In this document: positions 7,726 through 16,058 of the stretch, one piece after another
Position numbering within the stretch: position 1 is the stretch's first letter
Layout of the letters: the number at the start of each line of letters is the position of its first letter
Assembly (NCBI GenBank): GCA_044348085.1
Contig: JBIKTM010000003.1
Coordinates: 79,686 to 143,685 of the forward strand
Length of the DNA stretch: 64,000 bases
Reading direction: 5' to 3'
Source: Verrucolacustris sp044348085
GTDB lineage: Bacteria; Verrucomicrobiota; Verrucomicrobiia; Methylacidiphilales; Verrucolacustridaceae
Made by a program: the position numbers and the translations under genes
The notes under the pieces: generated by a model
Database searches by the model: none
What the model saw: only the letters and a program-made list of their open reading frames with translations
Told to the model about the DNA's origin: nothing

Positions 7726-9198
7726 ATGAATTCGAATCTTCTACCACGCGTTGGGACCTTTCTTGCTCAAACTCCGATTCCGAATTGGATCGGGGGGAAG
7801 GGACAAGTAGCCGGTTCCCGAATTTCTGTGATCGATCCCTCCACGGAACAACCGTTGGCGGATACCTCGTTCGGCGGCGGACCTGAGATCGATCAGGCGG
7901 TGGAAGCGGCAGCAAAGGCGTTTCCCGCGTGGGGTGCCTTAGATCCGGCGGCTCGAGGGGCCTTGATTCAACGCTGGGCGGACCGGATGCAGGAACAGTC
8001 GGCGGAATTGGCCCAACTGGAGTCGCTAGATGTAGGCAAGGCCATCACGGCCGCGGAGGGGTTTCACATTCCCTTTGGTTTGCAGGGGCTGCGATACTTT
8101 GCCACCTTGGCCGGGCAGACCAGTTACGAAACGCCGCTGACATTGGCCGGAATCGAGGCGCGAGTGCACCGTGCGCCCTATGGGGTCTGCGGTTTTATTT
8201 TTCCATGGAATTTTCCCTTTGATCTTTTCATTTGGGGTGTTGCGCCGGCCCTGGCGGCCGGCAACACCGTGGTGGTCAAACCTTCCGAGGTGACACCCCT
8301 CTCCACCCTCTATGCCACCCAACTTGCGACCGAGGCAGGCTTGCCTGATGGAGTTTTAAATGTGGTGGTCGGGAACGGACCCGAAGCTGGAGCAGCTCTG
8401 ACCCAACACCGAAAAGTTCGCCGCATGTCTTTTACGGGCTCACCCGAAGCGGGCAGTCGCGTTGCGGAGGTTTGCGGGAGACGCATTGTTCCATGCAAGT
8501 TGGAGTTGGGCGGGAAAGGTGCTGCGGTGATTTTTCAGGATGTGGATCCAGTGGCTACCGCACAAAAATTGGTTGCAGCCCTGACCTTGAACACAGGCCA
8601 GGTGTGCTGCACGGCGACCCGTTGGATTGTGCACCGGGATGTGGCGGACCGCTTCACCCAAGCCGCTGTCTCTGCTTTGGAAAAAGTAAAAATTGGCTCT
8701 GGGCAGGATCGGTCGACTCAGATGGGGCCCGTGGTAAATGAGAACCAGCGTCGCCGAGTGGAGGGATATTTTGAGAAAGGAAAAAAAGAGGGAGCCCGCA
8801 CGCTTCTGGCTCCGCGGCCCGGTTCAGGCAAAGGCTTCTTTGTGACTCCTTGGGTGCTGGAGGGCGGACCGGAAAATGTATGCTTCCGGGAGGAGGTTTT
8901 CGGTCCCGCCGCCTACGTCACGCGATTTGGCGACGAGTCCGAGGCGCTGGAATTGGTTCATCACGTGGATTATGGGTTGGCCAACAGTGTGTGGACGGCG
9001 GATCTGGGACGGGCGGTTCGCATGGCGAAAAAAATGGACGTGGGGAACGCCTGGATCAACGCCCACAACGTTTTTGCGTATGGCCTCCCGTATGGCGGGG
9101 TGAACCGTAGCGGCATGGGTGGGGGAGTAAACAGTCCCGCTACTTTCCACGATTACCTGAGGTCCACGACCATCGCCCGTCCCCTGCCTACCGCATGA
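7726..9198 (+). CDS. NAD(P)-dependent aldehyde dehydrogenase
   Basis: A 490-residue class of the ALDH superfamily, normal length. It has FPWNFPFD (substrate/cofactor region), KPSEVTPLS, the catalytic Glu motif LELGGKGA, the nucleophile Cys in NTGQVCCTATRW, and EEVFGPAAYV. Its pattern resembles betaine-aldehyde or aromatic aldehyde dehydrogenases, but the substrate is not deducible. It oxidises an aldehyde to the acid in the cytoplasm. It could act on fatty aldehydes released by the island's oxygenases (inference). It was inserted between the glycosyltransferase and the SDR. Confidence 0.93.
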   Translation: MNSNLLPRVGTFLAQTPIPNWIGGKGQVAGSRISVIDPSTEQPLADTSFGGGPEIDQAVEAAAKAFPAWGALDPAARGALIQRWADRMQEQSAELAQLESLDVGKAITAAEGFHIPFGLQGLRYFATLAGQTSYETPLTLAGIEARVHRAPYGVCGFIFPWNFPFDLFIWGVAPALAAGNTVVVKPSEVTPLSTLYATQLATEAGLPDGVLNVVVGNGPEAGAALTQHRKVRRMSFTGSPEAGSRVAEVCGRRIVPCKLELGGKGAAVIFQDVDPVATAQKLVAALTLNTGQVCCTATRWIVHRDVADRFTQAAVSALEKVKIGSGQDRSTQMGPVVNENQRRRVEGYFEKGKKEGARTLLAPRPGSGKGFFVTPWVLEGGPENVCFREEVFGPAAYVTRFGDESEALELVHHVDYGLANSVWTADLGRAVRMAKKMDVGNAWINAHNVFAYGLPYGGVNRSGMGGGVNSPATFHDYLRSTTIARPLPTA

Positions 9199-9211
9199 CC
9201 CTTCGCACTTA

Positions 9212-9300
9212 CATTGTGGAACGGGCTTTTACATCCGAGCTCTGGTAATGTCTTAAATCCTTTTGTGGTGAACTTGCCCGTCGTTCTTATATCAGGAGCC
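9212..9300. repeat. Diverged 89-bp direct repeat B (glycosyltransferase end / SDR start)
   Basis: Partner of 7144-7232. It starts 13 bp after the aldehyde dehydrogenase stop codon with a remnant of the glycosyltransferase C-terminus, and ends inside the first codons of the intact SDR. Confidence 0.75.
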
Positions 9301-10095
9301 TCTTCCGGCATTGGCCGGGCAACAGTTATCGCATGCTCTTCGCTAGGCTGGAAGGTTGCAGCCACCCTGCGCCGCCCAGAGGACGCTGCGGACCTCGCAT
9401 CTCTCCCCGGAGTTGCCTTGTTCCAGCTCGACGTGACGGACCAGCAGAGTGTGGATACGGCGGTGACAGCTGTTATTGCACGTTTTGGTCGCCTGGACGC
9501 ACTGGTCAACAATGCAGGCTACGCATTGGACGGGGTTTTTGAAGGCGCTGACGACACGATGATCCGTCGTTTGTTCGAAACCAATGTGTTCGGGCTGATG
9601 AGACTGACACGAGCCGTCATTCCATTGATGCGAAAACAAAGGGAGGGAACAATTGTCCAGATCTCCTCGATGGGGGGTCGGGCAACGTTTCCTCTCTACA
9701 GCCTGTACCACGCGACCAAGTGGGCCGTGGAGGGTTTTAGTGAGTCTCTGGCCTTTGAATTGCGGCCGTTTGGCATCCGCATTCGTCTCATCGAGCCCGG
9801 CGCAATCCGTACTGCCTTTTACCATCGTAGCCGGGAACGGATTCCGACCCCTGCGAGCTCCGGCTACGACGAACTCGCGCAACGCTGCGAGCAGATATCA
9901 ATCACAGCTGGCCAGAGCCACGGCAGCAAGCCTGAGGTGGTTGCAAACGCGATCGTTCGGTCGATCACCAATCGCGGTTGGCGCCTGCGCTACCCGGTCG
10001 CCGCCCCCGCCCCGAGGGTTGCCGTTCTGCGGAGGTTTCTGCCCGAGGCCTTATTCCTTTGGCTCATCCGCCTTCGCTACGACATTCGTGGTTAA
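9268..10095 (+). CDS. Short-chain dehydrogenase/reductase (copy 1)
   Basis: A 275-residue classical SDR from GTG 9268, chosen because translation then begins directly at the Rossmann strand (NLPVVLISGASSGIGRA); the frame extends to 9214 without homology. Motifs: TGxxxGxG-type SGASSGIG, NNAG, the Ser of SSMGG, and YHATK for the catalytic Tyr/Lys. The C-terminus is basic and hydrophobic (RRFLPEALFLWLIRLRYDIRG), suggesting membrane contact. It likely reduces a keto group or oxidises an alcohol on a lipophilic substrate. It converges with the PLD-like gene. A second SDR lies in island copy 2 (28681-29472). Confidence 0.9.
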   Translation: MNLPVVLISGASSGIGRATVIACSSLGWKVAATLRRPEDAADLASLPGVALFQLDVTDQQSVDTAVTAVIARFGRLDALVNNAGYALDGVFEGADDTMIRRLFETNVFGLMRLTRAVIPLMRKQREGTIVQISSMGGRATFPLYSLYHATKWAVEGFSESLAFELRPFGIRIRLIEPGAIRTAFYHRSRERIPTPASSGYDELAQRCEQISITAGQSHGSKPEVVANAIVRSITNRGWRLRYPVAAPAPRVAVLRRFLPEALFLWLIRLRYDIRG

Positions 10096-10201
10096 ATACC
10101 CGCAGAAAGACCTTGGACTCTTCCGATTCAGGTTTTGTTCGCAGGCCTTTCCTTTCGTGCCCTTCCGAACGAACCCCAGTCGCCTTTTTTCCCACCCAGA
10201 T

Positions 10202-11617
10202 TCAAAGTCGTAAAGTTGCCGGGGAGGAATATTGCCAAAGACGCAGCCAGTAATATGCCATCCAGCGTGCGACAAGTGCTTCACTTTGTATAACATATCC
10301 GAATTCCTGTAGGTTATGTGGATACAGGTTATCCGAGCCGATGTAAAAGAGTGACTCGTCCACGACCCAAGTCTTTGAGTGATTGGTGATTTTGCAAACC
10401 CGGTCGCCATCTTGCCAAACGTCACCCAGAAAAGAGAACCGGATCGGGGCAAGACGAAAGGATCCTGAGAGTGGTCGGGCGCCGACGACTGAGCGCAGTT
10501 TTTGGAGCACCCCGTCCAAGGTCTCGCCCCAAGAATAAATACCACCGCTACCCGATCGACCCTCTGGCTGACTTAAAACCACACGAATGTCGAGTTGTCG
10601 GGCTGGGTCCGTGAGCGCGTCAGCCAAGGCGACAAAAACCACATCCGGCCAATAACTGATACCTTTGTAATGAAAGGCAAGATCCATGTGACTAATGAAA
10701 ATGGAGCGTTGAGCCGCACGAAAGGCCGCAACGGCGCCACGAATAGCGAGATTTGGATTGGAACTCTCGGGGAAAATGCCCGTCCCATAACGCGAGAGAA
10801 ACAAGGCCGGAATTTTTCCGGTCCGGCTCGGGAATTCCGGAGCCGGTTTCGCCATGGCCCCAGGTGTCAGACGTCCTTTTTCCCAGCCCACGGTGAAGGA
10901 AGCCGCTTCCGGTTTGGTTTTCTGAGTATTCTCACCTATCCAAGCCCACAAATGGTTCAAGTACAGGTGCGCTCTGATGGGAGCCTCACCTTCGATTGAC
11001 GCAGACAAATCATGTGCAGGGCCAAACGCAAAATAGTCTGCCGACCAAAAGTTATGTCCCCCGAGCACCACCTTGCGCCCGTCCGCCGCAACGATCTTCG
11101 CATGGTTGAAGGAACATTTCAGCCCCTCTTTGAAGCTGGCCATCCGTCCGGCCGTGATGTGGAGGCGGGAGTTACAATCGATGGACGATGTGATGCGTGA
11201 CATCCACCCCTCAAGCTTTTCGGGTGTCTCCGTTGTGAAGGGATGGGATCCGTAAAGAATCCGCACAGTGACCTCCCGCCCCGTGCATCCAAGTTTTGAA
11301 AGGCTGGCGGCGAGCATTTTCTCAAAAGGCCCGTCGGCAAAAGGCTCCAGAGCAGCAATATCCAAATGACTGTGAGCGTCCTGAATGATTTCCGCAATGG
11401 CATCTAGCAAACGTTGGCTGCATGGGGGCAAGGTCTCTTGAGTCCAGTAGCAGTTGTCAGATGGGGATTTCCCCCATAGTCCCGGAGTCTGGAGCCATTC
11501 CAGGGAATCCAGCGATGTCTTGCCGTAGAAGAGCCCATGCCCCGCCCCCTGCTTTCCGCCTAGTGCCTCGAAGCAGGATTCCAGCAATTGGGGAGTTTCA
11601 TTGGTAGCTGTGCTCAT
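10202..11617 (-). CDS. Phospholipase D-like protein with two HKD motifs
   Basis: A 471-residue PLD-superfamily protein. Two HxKxxxxD motifs are visible: NHAKIVAADGRKVVLGGHNF near residue 185, and NHSKTWVVDESLFYIGSDNL near 418, so one chain can form the full active site. Family members hydrolyse or transfer phosphodiesters of phospholipids (PLD, cardiolipin synthase). No signal peptide or N-terminal membrane hairpin is seen, which argues against a standard cardiolipin synthase. Its ATG overlaps the P450 stop by 4 bp, so it is the last gene of the mpaB-MFS-P450-PLD operon. A head-group exchange role is inference. Confidence 0.88.
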   Translation of the reverse strand: MSTATNETPQLLESCFEALGGKQGAGHGLFYGKTSLDSLEWLQTPGLWGKSPSDNCYWTQETLPPCSQRLLDAIAEIIQDAHSHLDIAALEPFADGPFEKMLAASLSKLGCTGREVTVRILYGSHPFTTETPEKLEGWMSRITSSIDCNSRLHITAGRMASFKEGLKCSFNHAKIVAADGRKVVLGGHNFWSADYFAFGPAHDLSASIEGEAPIRAHLYLNHLWAWIGENTQKTKPEAASFTVGWEKGRLTPGAMAKPAPEFPSRTGKIPALFLSRYGTGIFPESSNPNLAIRGAVAAFRAAQRSIFISHMDLAFHYKGISYWPDVVFVALADALTDPARQLDIRVVLSQPEGRSGSGGIYSWGETLDGVLQKLRSVVGARPLSGSFRLAPIRFSFLGDVWQDGDRVCKITNHSKTWVVDESLFYIGSDNLYPHNLQEFGYVIQSEALVARWMAYYWLRLWQYSSPATLRL

Positions 11618-12972
11618 TCGATTTTCTCCAATCGCAAGAAAACCGGCCGATCAGTACGAAGGGTCACCTTTGGCTTGGGACGAATTTCAGCTGCATTTTC
11701 CACGCGAATCCGAAAACGGCTCAAAAGGGTGCCCAAGATAATCTGGGATTCAATCATCGCAAAACTCATTCCCATGCACATTCTCGGCCCGGCCCCGAAA
11801 GGAAGAAAAGCGAACTTATTTTTCTGCTGCTCTTTTCCGGGATCGAACCGCTCGGGGCGGAAAACCTCGGGCTCGGGCCAAAGGGAGGCAAGGCGATGGA
11901 CTGCATAGGCACAAATGATCACTAGATTTCCCGGGCGGATGGCCGTTTCAGCAAGACGATCTGCCTGGATCGCCCGACGGTCAATCAACCAGACGGGCGG
12001 GTAGAGTCGCAGGGTTTCCAAAAAAACCATCCTCAATCTTACCAGCCTTGGAAGGTCATCGACAGTAGGAGCCCTTCCCCCCGTCACCTCCCGGATTTCC
12101 AAGCGCAGTCGCTCCTGCTCCTCCGGATGCCGGTCGAGGAGAACCCAAGCCCAGGTCAGGGCGTTAGCCGTAGTTTCATGGCCCGCAATCAGCATAGTCA
12201 TCACCTCGTCGTGGAGTTGCTCGTCACTCATCGACTGCCCACTCTCCTCATCCTTTGCCAACATCAGGGTAGACAATAAGTCTCTTTGCCCGGTTGGCTC
12301 CCCAGCGATTTCCCCCAGGCGGACTCTTCGTTCCCGGATCATCTCGGTCACGATTCTTTTCAGGGAGGACAGCGCGGATTTTAGCCTCTGGTTTCTGGCC
12401 ACCGGAATCCAAAGAGGGAGCGGGATCGGTGAAGTAATCCTCGCCGCCAACTCGGCAAGAATCACCGGAAACACCCGGTTGATCTCCGCCGCATGTGCGG
12501 AGAAGTCCTCCCCGAAAAGAGCGGCGGCCACTCCGTTCAGGGTCACCCTCATCATGTCCGAACCGGCATCCACGGCCCGTCCGGCTTGGCGGGCGATCTC
12601 CCATTCCTCAGCGCACTCGTGGGAGAGTCGGCTGAAGATGGGGCCAAACCTCCTCAGGTTTTCACCATGAAAAGCCGGCTGTGCGATTCTACGCTGCTTT
12701 TTCCAAATTTCGCCGTCACTAGTGAGAAGTCCGTTCCCTAAGGCCACCCGAACTCCACGAAAAGCCGGGGTTTTCTTGTCATAATGGGACACCTTCTCCA
12801 AAAGAACGTGGCGAATGATTTCAGGGTCGCTGATTGAATAGGCCTGTCGCAACCCGATCTTCAGGGGGGCGACGCCACCGCCTTTCTGCGCCAACCGAAC
12901 AAACATGCCCAGAGGATCCCGTACCAAAGCGGCCAGATCCCCGCCCAAGGCACGAAAAAACAAACTCATCAT
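11614..12972 (-). CDS. Cytochrome P450
   Basis: A 452-residue P450 with the I-helix AGHETTANALTW (oxygen activation), the K-helix ETLR, and the haem loop FLPFGAGPRMCMG with the Cys thiolate ligand near residue 399. Length and the AGHETT pattern resemble CYP102/CYP4-like fatty-acid or terpene hydroxylases. No reductase domain is fused and no ferredoxin lies nearby, so electrons must come from elsewhere. It sits 41 bp after the MFS gene and overlaps the PLD gene by 4 bp. It has no counterpart in island copy 2. Confidence 0.95.
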   Translation of the reverse strand: MMSLFFRALGGDLAALVRDPLGMFVRLAQKGGGVAPLKIGLRQAYSISDPEIIRHVLLEKVSHYDKKTPAFRGVRVALGNGLLTSDGEIWKKQRRIAQPAFHGENLRRFGPIFSRLSHECAEEWEIARQAGRAVDAGSDMMRVTLNGVAAALFGEDFSAHAAEINRVFPVILAELAARITSPIPLPLWIPVARNQRLKSALSSLKRIVTEMIRERRVRLGEIAGEPTGQRDLLSTLMLAKDEESGQSMSDEQLHDEVMTMLIAGHETTANALTWAWVLLDRHPEEQERLRLEIREVTGGRAPTVDDLPRLVRLRMVFLETLRLYPPVWLIDRRAIQADRLAETAIRPGNLVIICAYAVHRLASLWPEPEVFRPERFDPGKEQQKNKFAFLPFGAGPRMCMGMSFAMIESQIILGTLLSRFRIRVENAAEIRPKPKVTLRTDRPVFLRLEKIE

Positions 12973-13012
12973 ACGATCATCTTCGACAAATCAACGGATT
13001 GGGTCAATGGCC

Positions 13013-14269
13013 TCAGGCTCCATGCCGCAGGATTGAATTCTTGGATTTTATTTCTCCAGCTGGAAAATTTCGAAAAGCGATGACAAAGACGAGGAGATTC
13101 AGCCCCGCACAGAAAAACATCGGAATTCCTGCACCCCAATCCGCAGCCGAATACTGAGACATCCAGAATAACAGTCCTGAGGTAATCAAGGGCGCTAAAA
13201 CCAATGCGAGATTATTGAGTGCCTGCATCCCACCCAAGGTTCGGCCCTGAGACCGGGAATCAGACAGGCGGGAGACTAGGGTTTGGAATCCGGGAAACAT
13301 ACAGAACCCCAACACATTTAAGATCATGACTGTGTAGACCACCCATCCATTCCAGGCCCAACCAAAACAAGCATAGGCGAAGACGGAGGAAACCAGACCC
13401 GTTAGGCAAATCTGCCGGAGGGATATTTTTTTTAGGAGGCCGGGGAAGATCACAGCCTGCGCGAGGCAGGATCCCAAGCCCACGGTGAACAAGGCCCATC
13501 CATTCTCTGTCGCGTCCCAGCCAAATTTGACCGTGGCGTAAGGCACCCAGACCACAAACATCGTATTCCGCGTCAGCATCACCAGTCCGATCGCAGGAGC
13601 CAAACCGCGGAAACCCGGCAACTCCCAAAGGGCACGCAAAGAATCGAGGGGTTGGAAGCTGGCAGCACTTCCAGTTCCTCTAATTTCTCGACTAAGGGAT
13701 TCGGGAAGAAAAAACCATCCGGCGATTCCGCAAAAGAGGGTGATTCCAGCCGCCAAAAAAAAAGGAACCCGATTGTCTCCGTACCCTAGATACCCACCGA
13801 GCAACGGCCCTAGGATAAAACCCAGACCTTGCGTAGCCCCAAGCAGGCCAAACCTTTGCCCGCGTTCCTCTGGCGAACTTAGATCGGCGACGTAAGCATG
13901 GGCCAAAGAAATGTTGGTGTTGCAAAATCCGCACCAGGCACGCGCCGCAATAAAGACCCAAAGATTCGAGGCTAGGCCGGCGGTCAGATTCCCGATCGCC
14001 AACCCCGCGCAATTCAGAAGCATGAAAGGGCGCCGGCCCATACGATCGGAAAACGTGCCGGTCACACTGGCAGCAAAGAAAAAGGCCAGAGCAGTGGCCA
14101 GAGTTGTGGCTCCGTACCAGAAAACCCACGACTGTCCCAGCCCCACGTGATGCATCACCATGTTGGGTAGCACTGGGAAAAGGAGCCCCATCGACAACAT
14201 GTCGCCAAGCAGCAGAAAATATATGAAAGGCGGCAGCTCTGGCCGCGAGATTCGGCCCAAAGAGCTCAC
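13013..14269 (-). CDS. MFS transporter (copy 1), coupled to the MpaB-cNMP gene
   Basis: A 418-residue, 12-helix major facilitator of the drug:H+ antiporter type. Motif A is GTFSDRMGRRPFM after helix 2, and helix 5 carries GATQGLGFILGPLLGGYLG (motif C-like). The start is taken as GTG 14269, two bases after the TAG of the upstream gene, because earlier in-frame codons lie inside that gene. In copy 2 the equivalent start overlaps the upstream stop as GTGA, so tight coupling is conserved. It probably exports or imports the compound made by the neighbouring oxygenases. Confidence 0.9.
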   Translation of the reverse strand: MSSLGRISRPELPPFIYFLLLGDMLSMGLLFPVLPNMVMHHVGLGQSWVFWYGATTLATALAFFFAASVTGTFSDRMGRRPFMLLNCAGLAIGNLTAGLASNLWVFIAARAWCGFCNTNISLAHAYVADLSSPEERGQRFGLLGATQGLGFILGPLLGGYLGYGDNRVPFFLAAGITLFCGIAGWFFLPESLSREIRGTGSAASFQPLDSLRALWELPGFRGLAPAIGLVMLTRNTMFVVWVPYATVKFGWDATENGWALFTVGLGSCLAQAVIFPGLLKKISLRQICLTGLVSSVFAYACFGWAWNGWVVYTVMILNVLGFCMFPGFQTLVSRLSDSRSQGRTLGGMQALNNLALVLAPLITSGLLFWMSQYSAADWGAGIPMFFCAGLNLLVFVIAFRNFPAGEIKSKNSILRHGA

Positions 14270-14271
14270 CG

Positions 14272-15948
14272 CTAGCCCACCACGTCCAAAAGGTTTTCGA
14301 GGGTGGTGCGGAAAGTAGGATCGTCGGGATACCGGTCCACCATGCTGCCGGCCAAAGTGCGTAATAGCTCGATGCATTGAGCCAGAGTCATTTCCGGTTG
14401 AACTTCTGGCACCAAATCAAGACGGGCATGGATGTCCCCGTTGACATAGCGGATCAGATGACAAAGAGAGGTAAAATTCTCGTCCTTCAGGCGTTCTTCA
14501 TACTGCAGCAGGGTTTTTTCCAGGGCTTTGGTGGAAATTTTTAAACGGCGCTGAATCTCAGCAGCAACCGCATTCCAGAATCCTGAGTTGCCCTTCAACA
14601 CATCGAATGTCTTTGCGTCGAGACTTAAAACGGTGAGTTCGCAGGGCTTATGAGGCGCCACCGTCGTGATGGCCGGTCGGCCCCGCCACATTCCGATTTC
14701 CCCCAGCACCGTGGGTCGATCCACTTGGGCAATCTCAATTTCCGCCCCTGGATCATGGCCCATCATGCCCTTTCGGGTTACGATCAATGGTTCGGATGTT
14801 TTTAAAAGAACGTAGCAACGATCATGTCGCTTCCCCTGCCTGAAGAGCGGTTCGCGGGCCTGCAAACGCATCACCACGGGATTCCACCAGGCTTTCTCCT
14901 CAGGAGTCGACTCTAGGGCACAGAGTAGGACCGCCCCAATCAGTCGCGCATCGGTCGAATCATCTGGCGTTTTCCAGTACGCCTCCCAAAGGGGATCGAG
15001 ATCATGGCGGGGCACCGGAGGTTCAGGCGGAATAAAGACGTTAAGGATACGTGACCAAAAACTCTTTTGGACATGCAAGCTGTTTCGCCTTTCGTCGTAA
15101 ATGGGGCGGACCTGCTCCACAACAGCCGGATCCGGAAACAGATAGGCCGAAGTCACAGGATCCAGGTACCGTTGTAATGTGCTTTCAAGGGTGACCCCGG
15201 CAAAAGCGGATGTTATGGGCAGAATTTTTTTGCCGATTTCCCGGGCCTGAGTCTGCATCCAAGCGGAAGGAGGGTGGGCGGCGAGGCCACTTTCCACCGA
15301 GTCACGAAACTTTTCATGGGCTTCCAAATTTTTAGGCATCCGCGTCAGACCCACCATTCCGGCCACCTGGTATAAAACAGTGCAAACCTGCTGACTGATT
15401 TTGCGGCCTTTCGGACTACTCAAATCAACCCCCCTGGATTGATAACCGCGCCGAATACTTTCAATGAAAGCCGTGGCGACATAGGCAAAAGCTGTTTCGT
15501 AGTGCGGCATGACCTCGAAGTCCCGACCCTTGCGGCGCACGATTCCGGCCACATGATGGCGCAGATTGACCTCATCAATGATCTGTTGGAGTTTTCGCGA
15601 TCTTCTGGGAGATCGAAAAGCGGCGCCGAAGAAACGCTCGGTTCCCGCGACTCTGCCCTTCGCTCGGAAATGGCCCTCGTTTTTAAAGGAGGCGGCAGCG
15701 ATTTCAGGAACTCGCATGCTCCGATAAATCCCCGCCCAAGAGAAACCAGCCAAATCCGGAAAGGACCGTCCATGAACCGAGGGTTTTTTCCAGTCGAAAA
15801 AATACCAGATCAAACGAACAACACCCCACCAACGCAGCCTCCACCACTCTCCTTCTTTCATGGATCGAATCGGCATCAGTTCATCGATCGAGACAATCTT
15901 GTCTAAAGTCGATCGCCGATTGGAAAATCCAATGGGTTGGTCAGACAT
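14272..15948 (-). CDS. MpaB/DUF2236-like oxygenase fused to a cyclic-nucleotide-binding-like domain (copy 1)
   Basis: A 558-residue protein. Residues about 55-300 resemble the MpaB/rubber-oxygenase (DUF2236) fold: IIDEVNLRHHVAG, with a His pair at 131-132 as candidate haem ligand, then YQVAGMVGLTRMP and LEAHEKFRD. Residues about 355-475 resemble a cNMP-binding beta roll: VVMRLQAREPLFRQGK, YVLLK, LGEIGMWRGRPAITTV (phosphate-binding-cassette-like). A helical tail follows. There is no HTH and no transmembrane segment. Known members cleave lipid or terpenoid chains oxidatively; the fused sensor is unusual. First gene of a four-gene operon, divergent from the acyltransferase. The family assignment is by eye. 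Confidence 0.7.
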   Translation of the reverse strand: MSDQPIGFSNRRSTLDKIVSIDELMPIRSMKEGEWWRLRWWGVVRLIWYFFDWKKPSVHGRSFPDLAGFSWAGIYRSMRVPEIAAASFKNEGHFRAKGRVAGTERFFGAAFRSPRRSRKLQQIIDEVNLRHHVAGIVRRKGRDFEVMPHYETAFAYVATAFIESIRRGYQSRGVDLSSPKGRKISQQVCTVLYQVAGMVGLTRMPKNLEAHEKFRDSVESGLAAHPPSAWMQTQAREIGKKILPITSAFAGVTLESTLQRYLDPVTSAYLFPDPAVVEQVRPIYDERRNSLHVQKSFWSRILNVFIPPEPPVPRHDLDPLWEAYWKTPDDSTDARLIGAVLLCALESTPEEKAWWNPVVMRLQAREPLFRQGKRHDRCYVLLKTSEPLIVTRKGMMGHDPGAEIEIAQVDRPTVLGEIGMWRGRPAITTVAPHKPCELTVLSLDAKTFDVLKGNSGFWNAVAAEIQRRLKISTKALEKTLLQYEERLKDENFTSLCHLIRYVNGDIHARLDLVPEVQPEMTLAQCIELLRTLAGSMVDRYPDDPTFRTTLENLLDVVG

Positions 15949-16058
15949 ATTTTTTAAATTACTCTAACCCGCCCACATGAAAAACAAATTCCAAAGCCAG
16001 ATGAAGAAAGCGCTCCTCTGAATCTTACTTCATCATTAGAATCTCCGGCTAAATACTT
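15949..16058. promoter_or_regulatory. Divergent promoter region between the two copy-1 operons
   Basis: These 110 bp separate the leftward mpaB-MFS-P450-PLD operon from the rightward acyltransferase-desaturase-plsC operon, so both promoters should lie here. The segment is AT-richer than its flanks. No convincing -35/-10 pair or operator palindrome could be fixed by eye. Confidence 0.45.
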
